A DNA stretch of 6,208 nucleotides from Planctomycetota bacterium (GCA_014382465.1 JACNJP010000175.1:1-6208), one strand, 5' to 3'. Counted from the stretch's first letter, positions 1-5,910 are shown. Numbers and translations are program-made. Notes: a model not told the origin generated them from the letters alone.

Positions 1-178
1 GGTGGACGGCGCAGCCGGGGCATCCCTCGGACAGCCGCGACAGCTCCTCGCCGCTGCGGAAGGCCGCCAGCCCAACCACCTGGATCGGCGAGTCGGTCCG
101 CTCCAGGATCTGGAGGGCCTGGCGGCCGACGGTCACGGTGGCCCCGAGGATGATCAGGCGGAGTTGCTCCGCAAGCAT
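1..178 (-). CDS. dxr: 1-deoxy-D-xylulose 5-phosphate reductoisomerase, N-terminal 59 residues (partial)
   Basis: DXR converts 1-deoxy-D-xylulose 5-phosphate to 2-C-methyl-D-erythritol 4-phosphate using NADPH, the committed step of the MEP isoprenoid pathway in the cytoplasm. Only the start of the Rossmann domain is visible; the gene runs off the left edge. The ATG is at 178-176 and the protein opens MLAEQLRLIILGATVTVGRQ. It continues with ALQILERTDSPIQVVGLAA and then an SEGCPGCAV stretch. This parallels the E. coli order ILGSTGSIG, TLDVVR, FRVVALVA, FSPRYAVM with almost no gaps. The start leaves about eight residues before ILG, normal for the family, and no in-frame alternative lies just upstream. 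No Shine-Dalgarno sequence is visible. Oddity: the dinucleotide-binding loop reads GATVTVG instead of G(S/A)TGS(I/V)G, so the second conserved Gly and the Ser are replaced by Val15 and Thr16. Identification is good; whether the loop is functional or correctly sequenced is open. Confidence 0.82.
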   Translation of the reverse strand, partial: MLAEQLRLIILGATVTVGRQALQILERTDSPIQVVGLAAFRSGEELSRLSEGCPGCAVH

Positions 179-246
179 GTCACTAAAGGATAGGACACGT
201 CGGGGAGGGGATAAAGCGGGGCCGGATCCGTAGAATCGGCGCCAAG
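179..246. promoter_or_regulatory. Divergent dxr/purM intergenic region with weak promoter candidate
   Basis: These 68 bases separate the dxr and purM starts, so promoters for both genes should lie here or inside the coding starts. For purM, TAGAAT at 231-236 is one mismatch from the sigma-70 -10 consensus. It sits only 10 bases before the ATG, which would give a very short or absent leader. No convincing -35 box is found at the proper distance. An AT-richer patch, GATAAAG at 210-216, lies upstream. On the minus strand TATCCT (194-189) could be a -10 for dxr, also without a clear -35. Neither gene has a visible Shine-Dalgarno sequence. Promoter consensus in this lineage is uncertain, so these are candidates only. 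Confidence 0.3.
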
Positions 247-423
247 ATGACTGCCGAACCGCTCCGAGAAGCCCTCAGCTACCGCGACGCCGGGGTCGAC
301 ATCAGCGCCGCCGAGGAAGCCCTGGCGCGCGCCAAGCCGGCCATCCGCGCCACCTTCGGCGACCGCGTCCTGGCCGACGTCGGCAGCTTCGGCGGCCTGT
401 TCCGCTCCGACGGCCTCGGCGCC

Positions 424-426
424 TAG
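424..426 (+). other. In-frame amber codon inside purM
   Basis: GCC TAG CCG GTG lies in the purM frame: 59 sense codons precede it and 289 follow before the real TGA. Family members have a charged or polar residue such as Lys or Glu just before PVLV, and AAG or GAG differs from TAG by one base. TAG acts as an ordinary terminator elsewhere in the window: the HEAT-type gene ends in TAG after a conserved-looking C-terminus and is followed by a hairpin. A general recoding of TAG in this genome is therefore not supported. Confidence 0.9.
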
Positions 427-429
427 CCG

Positions 430-1296
430 GTGCTGGTGGCTACCGCCGACGGCGGCGGCACCAAGACCCCCACCGCCGCGGCGCCCGGGCGCTACGGCAG
501 CGTCGGCCGCGACCTGGTCCAGCACTGCATCAACGACGCCCTGGTCCAGGGCGCCGAGCCGCTGTTCTTCCTCGACTACGTCGGCGTCGGCAAGCTGCGG
601 CCCGAGCGGGTCGCCGCGCTCATCGTCGGGCTGGCGGAGGCCTGCAAGGACCACGGGCTCACCCTGCTGGGCGGGGAGACCGCCGAGATGCCAGGGGTCT
701 ATCCGGAGGAGGAGTTCGACCTGGTCGGCACCCTGGTGGGCGTGGTCGAGCGCGCCCACCTGATCGACGGCACCAAGGTCGTGCCCGGCGACCGGCTGAT
801 CGGGCTGCCCTCGGTCGGTCTGCACACCAACGGCTACTCCCTGGCGCGGCGCATCCTCGACGAACGGATGCGGCTCGGGTGGGACGACGCCTTCCCGGGA
901 GCCGGGGGCGCCTCGGTCGCCGACGTCATGCTCGAGCCCCACCGCTGCTACCTGGAGCCGCTGCGGCCCTTCCTGAAGGACCCGGCGCTGCACGCCCTGG
1001 CCCACATCACCGGCGGGGGAGTGGCCGGGAACCTGCCGCGTGTGCTGCACGGCCTCGGCGCCAGGGTGTCGCGGGCCGCGGTGCCGCCGCTCAACGTCTT
1101 CGAGCAGCTCGTGGCCGCCGGCGGGGTCGAGCGCGACGAAGCCTGGCGGGCCTTCAACATGGGCGTGGGCATGATCCTGGTGGTCTCGGCCTCCGAGGCC
1201 GGGCGCCTCGAGGCGTCCCTGCGGGCCAACGGAGAGGCCCCCTTCGCCATGGGCGAGATCTGCGACCAGATCGACGGGGTGGCTTGGCTGGACTGA
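430..1296 (+). CDS. purM: Translatable downstream part of purM (288 residues from GTG 430)
   Basis: If the amber codon is real, this is the longest uninterrupted purM reading frame. It would start at GTG 430, three bases after the stop codon ends, which is close enough for translational restart. No Shine-Dalgarno sequence is visible before it. The product would lack the first 61 residues of PurM, including the start of the N-terminal domain, which helps build the active site and dimer in known structures. It retains the acidic GGETAEMPG segment, the HITGGG loop and the FNMGVGM motif near the C-terminus. If the amber is a sequencing error, this entry should be merged into a single 247-1296 gene. 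The end of the gene overlaps the TTG start of the next gene by 13 bases, which suggests co-expression with the downstream cluster. Confidence 0.6.
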   Translation: MLVATADGGGTKTPTAAAPGRYGSVGRDLVQHCINDALVQGAEPLFFLDYVGVGKLRPERVAALIVGLAEACKDHGLTLLGGETAEMPGVYPEEEFDLVGTLVGVVERAHLIDGTKVVPGDRLIGLPSVGLHTNGYSLARRILDERMRLGWDDAFPGAGGASVADVMLEPHRCYLEPLRPFLKDPALHALAHITGGGVAGNLPRVLHGLGARVSRAAVPPLNVFEQLVAAGGVERDEAWRAFNMGVGMILVVSASEAGRLEASLRANGEAPFAMGEICDQIDGVAWLD

Positions 1297-1820
1297 TCCT
1301 GAGCCTGTTCCTGGCCGCGCTGGCTGGCGATCCGCAGCCGCGGCTCGAGGCCCGGCGCGCCCGGGTCCTGGCGCAGGTGGACCGCATGCTGGCCGCGCCG
1401 CGGGCCGAGTCCGAAGCCTGGCGGGGGCGCCTGTTCCACTGGGTCCGGCGCCTCGACCACGCCCTCGACCCGCGGGTCCAAGCCGGCTGGCAGCTCCTGG
1501 CCGACCGAGGCGGCTCCACCGACCTGGCCAACCTGGTGCTCTACCAGCGCCGGCACCAGCTCCCGCTCAGCTTCGACGGCACGGCGCTTGCCCCAGCCGA
1601 TCCGATGCTCGAGTTCGCGCTCTCCTTGTGGGGAGAAGGTCGCCTGGAGGAAACGGCCGCCTTCCTGCGCCGGTCCATCGATGCCCATCCCGACGACTCG
1701 CGGCTCTCCGACAACCTGCGGTGGCTCGAGGGGCGGCCCGCTCCGGTCCTTTCCCTCCGGGCCGACTCGAGGGAGATTTCCCTGACCATCCTGGCGCTGC
1801 GGGCGCGGTCCGGGCGATGA
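1284..1820 (+). CDS. Gene A: small, probably exported TPR-like protein
   Basis: I do not recognise a named family. The product is 178 residues from TTG 1284. That start is chosen because the next codons encode AGLILSLFLAALAGDPQ, a hydrophobic run ending in a small-residue cleavage-like site. The first in-frame GTG and ATG come later (residues 32 and 35) and would remove this run. No basic residue precedes the hydrophobic core, so it is a weak signal peptide. A G-rich GGGGTGG stretch just upstream may serve for ribosome binding. The mature part is rich in Arg, Leu and Ala and mainly helical. Residues about 109-150 (LEFALSLWGEGRLEETAAF, then a second helix with HPDDSRLSDNLRWLEG) resemble a TPR unit, a protein-interaction repeat. 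The start lies inside purM and the TGA overlaps the next ATG by 4 bases, so translation is probably coupled both ways. Existence of the gene is well supported by frame and overlaps; function is unknown. Confidence 0.68.
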   Translation: MAGLILSLFLAALAGDPQPRLEARRARVLAQVDRMLAAPRAESEAWRGRLFHWVRRLDHALDPRVQAGWQLLADRGGSTDLANLVLYQRRHQLPLSFDGTALAPADPMLEFALSLWGEGRLEETAAFLRRSIDAHPDDSRLSDNLRWLEGRPAPVLSLRADSREISLTILALRARSGR

Positions 1821-3166
1821 ACCCGGTCGCGCTACTGCTGCTGGGACTGACGGCCCTGCCGCAGGAGCCCGCCGCGGAACCGGTCCGGTTCCCCGAGCCC
1901 GAACGGAGCCTGCTCCAAGGCGCCCTGAGGGAGTGGATCAGCGCCCTGGAAGCCGACCCTCGCCGGCAGATCGGGACCGTCGGGCAGTTCCTGCTCGATA
2001 CCGTCGAGGTCGCCGCCCGCGCCTTGCCCAGCCCGGAATTCGACCAGCTCGAGTCCCGGCTGCGGGTGGCGATCTCGCTCTGCCAGCGGGCGGCCGAGGA
2101 GGCTGGGCGCCAACGGATCCGCGACCGCGGCCGAGAGCTGAGCGCCAGCTTCGAGGCCCTGGAGGCCGCCCTCGGCCAAGATCCGCTCCAAGCCGTCGGA
2201 GCCCTCTCCCGGCTCCTGGAGGAAGCGATGAGGCTTCCGGCCTTGGCGCCTGGAAGCCGCTCCACCGGAATCAGCCGGCGCCTTCGCCAGGCGTATTCAC
2301 TCCGGGTCCCGGAGGTCGTGCCGCCCGACCGTCCGCGACCGCTGCTGGTCCTCCTCGGTCCGCCTGCGGCGCTGGAGACCCTCGAGCGCGCCCTGCCGCC
2401 GCCTTTCCTCGAGGACTACCTGCTGCTCCGGACCGACCTCTCCGGCCTTCCGCTCGACCGGATCCCCGATGCCGGCCGCCTGCGCCTGGTGGACGCCCTG
2501 TCGGAGGTCTTCCGGACCTGCGCCGTCGACCGCGACCGGATCCTCCTGGTCGGGGCGGAGGGCGGTAGGGACGCCGCCGCCGTCCTGACCGCCCTGCTGC
2601 CGCATTTCTTCCAGGGGACCGCCCTGCTCGGCAATCAGGAGAGCGCGCCGGCCGAGGGCGTCCGAACGGAACCGGCGTGGCTCGTCCGGTGCGAGGGCAA
2701 CCTCGGGCGCCCCGAGCTGACCCCGGTCCACCGCGGTGGAGATCCGGCCCTGGCCTTCGAATGGCTGGCCGGCCTGCCTCCCCGCAACGCCTATCCCGAG
2801 GTGGTGGAATTCGACTTCCTGGTCCCCGGCGCCGGCCGCGCCTTCTGGGTCCAAGGCATGGCCTTCGACCCCGTCGAGCACCTGAAGCGGCCGGCCACGA
2901 TCCGGGTGCAGGCCGACCGCGAGTCGAACACCTTGCGGATCGAAGCGCAATCGGTCCACAGCGTCGACCTCTACCTGAACGACGTGATCCTCGACCTCGA
3001 CCGCCCGATCTTCATCGAACACCTCGGCTCCGGCCGGACCTACCGGTTCCAGGCCCGCCGCAGCATCTCCGCCCTGCTCGAGAACTTCGCCCGCAACCCC
3101 GACCCGGGTTCGGTCTACCCGGCCATGATCCGAGGCCTGGACCTCCCGGCGGAGTCGCGCCCATGA
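1817..3166 (+). CDS. Gene B: secreted alpha/beta-hydrolase-like protein lacking the nucleophile serine
   Basis: The product is 449 residues from ATG 1817, in an ATGA overlap with the gene before. MNPVALLLLGLTALPQEP is a probable export signal, although no Lys or Arg precedes its core. Residues about 30-165 are helical and charged. From residue 175, PLLVLLGPP begins an alpha/beta-hydrolase-like core. RILLVGAEGGRDAAAVLTAL (G246-A247-E248-G249-G250) sits where esterases of the PHB-depolymerase/dienelactone-hydrolase type have GHSMGG, so Glu248 replaces the nucleophile Ser. His305 may match the family's catalytic His. Residues about 327-449 (VVEFDFL, AFWVQGM, LYLNDVILDLDRPIFIEHLG) match a beta-rich C-terminal domain that I recall from secreted planctomycete hydrolases. 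I infer an extracytoplasmic, probably non-hydrolytic binding or scaffold protein. The alternative is an enzyme with different chemistry. The family assignment is moderately sure; the loss of Ser is seen directly. Confidence 0.8.
   Translation: MNPVALLLLGLTALPQEPAAEPVRFPEPERSLLQGALREWISALEADPRRQIGTVGQFLLDTVEVAARALPSPEFDQLESRLRVAISLCQRAAEEAGRQRIRDRGRELSASFEALEAALGQDPLQAVGALSRLLEEAMRLPALAPGSRSTGISRRLRQAYSLRVPEVVPPDRPRPLLVLLGPPAALETLERALPPPFLEDYLLLRTDLSGLPLDRIPDAGRLRLVDALSEVFRTCAVDRDRILLVGAEGGRDAAAVLTALLPHFFQGTALLGNQESAPAEGVRTEPAWLVRCEGNLGRPELTPVHRGGDPALAFEWLAGLPPRNAYPEVVEFDFLVPGAGRAFWVQGMAFDPVEHLKRPATIRVQADRESNTLRIEAQSVHSVDLYLNDVILDLDRPIFIEHLGSGRTYRFQARRSISALLENFARNPDPGSVYPAMIRGLDLPAESRP
3151..3154 (+). 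promoter_or_regulatory. Ribosome binding site for gene C
   Basis: GGAG lies 8 bases before ATG 3163, inside the last codons of gene B. It supports that ATG and independent or coupled initiation of the membrane protein gene. It is one of only two clear Shine-Dalgarno matches in the window. Confidence 0.5.
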
Positions 3167-4746
3167 CCACCTTGCTCGCCGCCGCCCTGGCCGGCTTCGC
3201 TTCGCTCGCCCTCGAGATCCTCGGAGTGCGCTGGCTGGCGCCCTGGTTCGGCACCACCTCACTGGTGTGGAGCAACCAGATTGGGGTGGTCCTGCTGGCC
3301 ATGGCCCTGGGCGCCACCCTCGGCGGACGACTGGCCCGCCGCGGCGCCAGCCCGCTGCGCTGGGCGGCCGGCCTGCTCGGCGGCGCCGGCCTGCTGCTCG
3401 GCCTCGGCATCGTCCTCCTGCCGGCTTTCTGCGCCTGGCTGCTACCACCCGGCCTGCGACTCGAGGAAGCCGCGGGGATCGCCCTCGGCGGCTCGCTCGC
3501 CGGCGCGCTGCTGTTCTTCGCCCCGCCTGTGCTGCTGCTGTCGATGGTGGCGCCGCTGCTGGTCGAGATCCGCGCCGCGGAGCGCGGGGCGGGACGAGCG
3601 GCGGGCGAGGTCTCCGCCGCTGGCACCCTCGGGTCCCTGCTCGGAGTGTTCGGATCCACCTACCTGGCCCTGCCCTTCCTCGGCATCCGGCTCACCCTCG
3701 CCCTCCTGGCCGCCTGCCTGATCCTGGCCGGCAGCCTGCTCTCCTCGCGCCGCCGCCGCCTGGGCGCCCTGGCCTTGCTCCCGCTCCTGCCCTTGGCCTC
3801 CGGCGATCCGGCGATGGCCGCCAATCTGCCGCAGCTCGAAGGCCTCGAGACCCGGGTGCTCGAAGTCCTGGAGACTCCCTACCAGAGGCTGCGCGTGGTC
3901 GGCTTCTCGGCCCCCGGCAACCTGGCGCCCGCCGAGCGCTGGTTGCAGATGAACGAGGGCGTCGACAGCTACCAGTCGCGCTGGCAGCCCGGCCAGGTCT
4001 GGCCCGGGGGTTACTACGACCTGTTCGTGCTCGCCCCGCTTTACGCCCTGCACGGCGCCGAGGCCCAGGCGCCGGTCCACTTCTGGTCGCTCGGCCACGC
4101 CGGCGGCGCCGCCCTCGGCCCGGTCGCGGCCGGGCTGGGAGACCGCCAATGGAGCGCGGTGGGGGTGGAACTGGACGCCGGCGCGCTCGAGCTGTGTGGA
4201 CGCTGGATGCCCTCGCCGGAGCAGGCCGCCGCCAGGACTGAACTGCGCCTGGGAGACGCCCGCCTGCTGCTCCGCGGCGCCCCCGAGGACCTCGACTTCC
4301 TGCTCCTCGACGCCTATTCGGCCCAGTTCGAGATTCCGGCGCACCTCGCGACCGCCGAGTTCTTCTCCGAGACCCGCCAGCACCTGCGGACTGGCGGCGT
4401 GCTGGCCGTCAACCTCGGCGCCAGTTCGGAGGCCGGCACCGCCGGCGGGGCGGTCGGCGGCATCATCGCCGGCCTGCGGCTGGCCTACGAGGACCGGGTC
4501 AGGCTGCACCAGGTGCCGTTCTCGCGCAACGTCCTGGTCTTCGCGCGCAAGGACCTGCCGCTCCCGCCCCTGGAGGAGCTGTGGGCCGCCATGCCGGACG
4601 ACGTGCCGCGACTGGTCGGCGGCGCGGCGATGCCCGGCCAGGTGCGCGAAGGGGACGACCTCCCCACCGGGACTCCGTTCCGCGACGACCTCAACGCCAT
4701 CGCGGTCGTCCAGGCCCGCGAGTGGGTCGCCGAGGCGGGCCGGTGA
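3163..4746 (+). CDS. Gene C: membrane protein fused to a spermidine-synthase-like (aminopropyltransferase-fold) domain
   Basis: The product is 527 residues from ATG 3163, in an ATGA overlap with gene B. Residues 1-216 are polytopic, with about six or more hydrophobic segments (roughly 2-22, 33-55, 66-95, 103-134, 150-193, 199-213). The opening GFASLALEILGVRWLAPWFG and IGVVLLAMALGATLGGRLA is the hallmark of bacterial 'fused spermidine synthase' membrane proteins. Residues 230-527 form the soluble domain: NEGVDSYQSRW (264-274), GGYYDLF (282-288), a glycine loop SLGHAGG (309-315), acidic Glu336 in VELDAG, GDAR (364-367), LLDAYSAQFEIPAHL (381-395), GGVLAVNLGA and a terminal FRDDLNA (506-512). Known relatives bind decarboxylated SAM or SAM and transfer aminopropyl or related groups, but most fused forms have no proven substrate. 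The glycine loop, normally close to GLGGG, is altered to GHAGG. Asp383 is a candidate catalytic or binding residue. Polyamine synthesis is not assured. The family call is strong; the substrate is unknown. Confidence 0.86.
   Translation: MTTLLAAALAGFASLALEILGVRWLAPWFGTTSLVWSNQIGVVLLAMALGATLGGRLARRGASPLRWAAGLLGGAGLLLGLGIVLLPAFCAWLLPPGLRLEEAAGIALGGSLAGALLFFAPPVLLLSMVAPLLVEIRAAERGAGRAAGEVSAAGTLGSLLGVFGSTYLALPFLGIRLTLALLAACLILAGSLLSSRRRRLGALALLPLLPLASGDPAMAANLPQLEGLETRVLEVLETPYQRLRVVGFSAPGNLAPAERWLQMNEGVDSYQSRWQPGQVWPGGYYDLFVLAPLYALHGAEAQAPVHFWSLGHAGGAALGPVAAGLGDRQWSAVGVELDAGALELCGRWMPSPEQAAARTELRLGDARLLLRGAPEDLDFLLLDAYSAQFEIPAHLATAEFFSETRQHLRTGGVLAVNLGASSEAGTAGGAVGGIIAGLRLAYEDRVRLHQVPFSRNVLVFARKDLPLPPLEELWAAMPDDVPRLVGGAAMPGQVREGDDLPTGTPFRDDLNAIAVVQAREWVAEAGR
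4732..4735 (+). promoter_or_regulatory. Ribosome binding site deciding the GTG start of gene D
   Basis: GAGG lies 7 bases before GTG 4743, within the final codons of gene C. It is the main reason for choosing this GTG, which also gives a clean signal peptide and a 4-base GTGA overlap, over much longer upstream readings of the same frame. Confidence 0.45.
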
Positions 4747-5282
4747 TCCGCGCCCTCCTCTGCCTGATGAGCCTGACCCTGGCCAGCGGCGCGTCCGGCC
4801 AGCAGGGCGAGCCGCAAGACCCTTTCCGCCTGCCGCGCGACGCCCGGGAGCTCTTCGACCGCCAGCGCCAGCTCGCCGCGGAGGAGGCCTTGTGGGACAC
4901 CGTGGCCGCCCGCTTCCTCACCAGCTATCCGTGCGGGGCGCTGGCGGAGGCCCAGGCGGCAGTCCATTCCCTGAACCGCCTCGACCCCGGGAATCCGGAC
5001 GCCGAGCGCTTCCAACTCCAGCTGGACTCCCACCGGCCGGAGCGTCTCGACCGAACCCTGGAAGCGGCGCGCTCCTTCCTCGATCGCTATCGCGAGTCCT
5101 CACGGGTCTCCGCCGCCCAGCTCGCGTCGGTGACCCAGCTCCACGCCTGGCTCGCCGCGGAGCGCCAACGTCGTGCCGGCCTTCGTTCCTCCACCGCGAT
5201 CGCGCGCTGGGCTCCGGTCGGCGCGTCCCTACTGATCGCCGGCCTGGTCGGCGCGCACCTCTGGATCACGCGCCGCCGATGA
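4743..5282 (+). CDS. Gene D: exported helical (TPR-like) protein with C-terminal membrane anchor
   Basis: I do not recognise a named family. The product is 179 residues from GTG 4743. The N-terminus MIRALLCLMSLTLASGASGQ has an early Arg, a hydrophobic core and small residues before the likely cleavage site around 17-20. It looks like a standard Sec signal; the only Cys (7) lies within the core, so a lipoprotein is unlikely. Residues 27-150 are helical and charged. ALAEAQAAVHSLNRLDPGNPD and the later ARSFLDRYRESS stretch have the spacing of degenerate TPR or solenoid helices. Residues about 157-175 (APVGASLLIAGLVGAHLWI) form one membrane segment followed by TRRR, which should stay in the cytoplasm. 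This predicts a bitopic protein with its helical domain outside the inner membrane. It overlaps gene C by GTGA and gene E by ATGA. It could pair with B or C in the membrane; that is inference only. Confidence 0.75.
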   Translation: MIRALLCLMSLTLASGASGQQGEPQDPFRLPRDARELFDRQRQLAAEEALWDTVAARFLTSYPCGALAEAQAAVHSLNRLDPGNPDAERFQLQLDSHRPERLDRTLEAARSFLDRYRESSRVSAAQLASVTQLHAWLAAERQRRAGLRSSTAIARWAPVGASLLIAGLVGAHLWITRRR

Positions 5283-5893
5283 GAAGCCGGGGCGCCAGCC
5301 TCCGCCTTCATGGCCGCGACGGCGGGTGCTGCGCGCTGGAATTCGAGGTGGCGGAGTTCCACGGCCTGGTCTCCCGCCTGCTCCGAGAGGGCGGCGCCGA
5401 GGCCGCGCTGCGCTGGTCCCGGACCGGAACCCTGGACGCCCGCTCGCTGCTCGAGCGGTGGTGCCGGGAGGACCTGGTCGGCTTCCCGGTTCCCGCCACC
5501 GCCGTCGTGCGCTCCGGGTCACACTTCCGGTCCGGCTCGGCCCTCCAGATCGAGACCGAGGTCGGCCACAGCGGGCTGCCGCGGATGGCCTCCGAGCTGC
5601 TCCGCTTGATGCGGAGCCGGGGCAGCGTCCGGGAGGTCGAGGTCCGGGCAGTGGCGGAGGGGGGAGGTCCCGAAGCCGGCCCGGGTGATGCCGCCGAGCG
5701 CTCCGCCCTGTGCCCCGAAGACCTGGACTGGCTCCTTCCCGGAGAGTGGCTTCACTCGCCGCGCCTCGGCCGCGTCCGCCTGAAGCGGGTCGACCGGGAC
5801 CGCCGGCGCTTCCTGCTGCGGAACGCCGGCGGCGAACTCCTCTCGGTCACGGCCGAGGAGCTCCAGGCCGGCTTTCGGCGGGTCGAGGCCTGA
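5279..5893 (+). CDS. Gene E: unrecognised soluble protein with a small beta-rich C-terminal domain
   Basis: The product is 204 residues from ATG 5279, in an ATGA overlap with gene D and with no Shine-Dalgarno sequence of its own, so it probably depends on coupled translation. There is no signal peptide or membrane segment, so it is likely cytoplasmic. I do not recognise the N-terminal 130 residues. They include a Cys17-Cys18 pair, alternating hydrophobic/charged segments that could be beta strands (ALQIETEVGHSG), and helices (LPRMASELLRLMRSR). A low-complexity Gly/Pro/Ala/Glu linker covers about 128-142. Residues about 155-200 (GEWLHSPRLGRVRLKRVDRD, then RFLLRNAGGELLSVTAEEL) alternate strands and turns. 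They faintly resemble the small SH3/Tudor-like barrels at the ends of CarD-type or UvrD-type proteins, a weak similarity that should not be used as a function. It is the last gene of the cluster, 17 bases before a hairpin. Confidence 0.72.
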   Translation: MRSRGASLRLHGRDGGCCALEFEVAEFHGLVSRLLREGGAEAALRWSRTGTLDARSLLERWCREDLVGFPVPATAVVRSGSHFRSGSALQIETEVGHSGLPRMASELLRLMRSRGSVREVEVRAVAEGGGPEAGPGDAAERSALCPEDLDWLLPGEWLHSPRLGRVRLKRVDRDRRRFLLRNAGGELLSVTAEELQAGFRRVEA

Positions 5894-5910
5894 CAGCCCG
5901 GGCAAAAGAG

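Larger units (their letters stand above)
247..1296 (+). pseudogene. purM: Phosphoribosylformylglycinamidine cyclo-ligase (AIR synthase), interrupted by an in-frame TAG
   Basis: PurM makes aminoimidazole ribonucleotide from FGAM and ATP, the fifth step of purine biosynthesis, in the cytoplasm. Reading from ATG 247 to TGA 1294-1296 gives 349 positions, counting the stop at position 60 (E. coli PurM has about 345). The N-terminus LSYRDAGVDI and SFGGLF are typical. TAG 424-426 interrupts the gene just before PVLVATADGGGTK, the ATP/substrate loop (usually TDGVGTK or ADGVGTK). Downstream are HCINDALVQGAEPLFFLDY, GGETAEMPG (142-150), GLHTNGYSL, HITGGG (253-258) and FNMGVGM (303-309). Coding potential is therefore intact on both sides of the stop and in the same frame. 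A single AAG-to-TAG change would explain it. Residues 67-84 also contain several unusual substitutions. Possible explanations are a sequencing or assembly error, a real nonsense mutation with restart at GTG 430, or suppression. The identification is firm; functionality is not. Confidence 0.85.

Noticed and set aside
424..426. General TAG recoding (pyrrolysine or reassigned amber)
   Set aside because: The HEAT-type gene ends in TAG after a conserved-looking C-terminus and before a terminator, so TAG works as a stop here. PurM is not a known pyrrolysine protein, and no stem-loop after the codon was evident. Local suppression is not excluded.
154..1050. Long minus-strand open frame (about 298 codons) antisense to purM
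   Set aside because: Low-complexity Gly/Ala/Asp/Gln composition typical of the antisense of GC-rich coding sequence. The plus strand here encodes recognisable PurM motifs, and dxr occupies the left end in another frame.
879..1820. Reading gene A from the ATG at 879
   Set aside because: The upstream part is an Arg/Gly-rich shadow of purM; hydrophobic signal-like sequence begins only at 1284.
2297..3448. Minus-strand open frame of about 383 codons across genes B and C
   Set aside because: Antisense shadow with biased composition and no recognisable domain; it crosses two well-supported plus-strand genes that meet in an ATGA overlap.
3442..4509. Minus-strand open frame of about 355 codons opposite gene C
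   Set aside because: Gln/Gly/Ala-rich shadow opposite a strong membrane-plus-Rossmann protein; no motif supports it.
4196..5893. Reading gene E as a 565-residue protein beginning upstream
   Set aside because: The first 360 residues are Arg/Pro/Ser-rich out-of-frame translation of C and D. The ATGA overlap at 5279 gives the natural start.
5896..5903. GCCCGGGC palindrome after gene E
   Set aside because: Short GC palindrome with no loop, expected by chance at this base composition; the adjacent 5911-5936 hairpin explains termination better.
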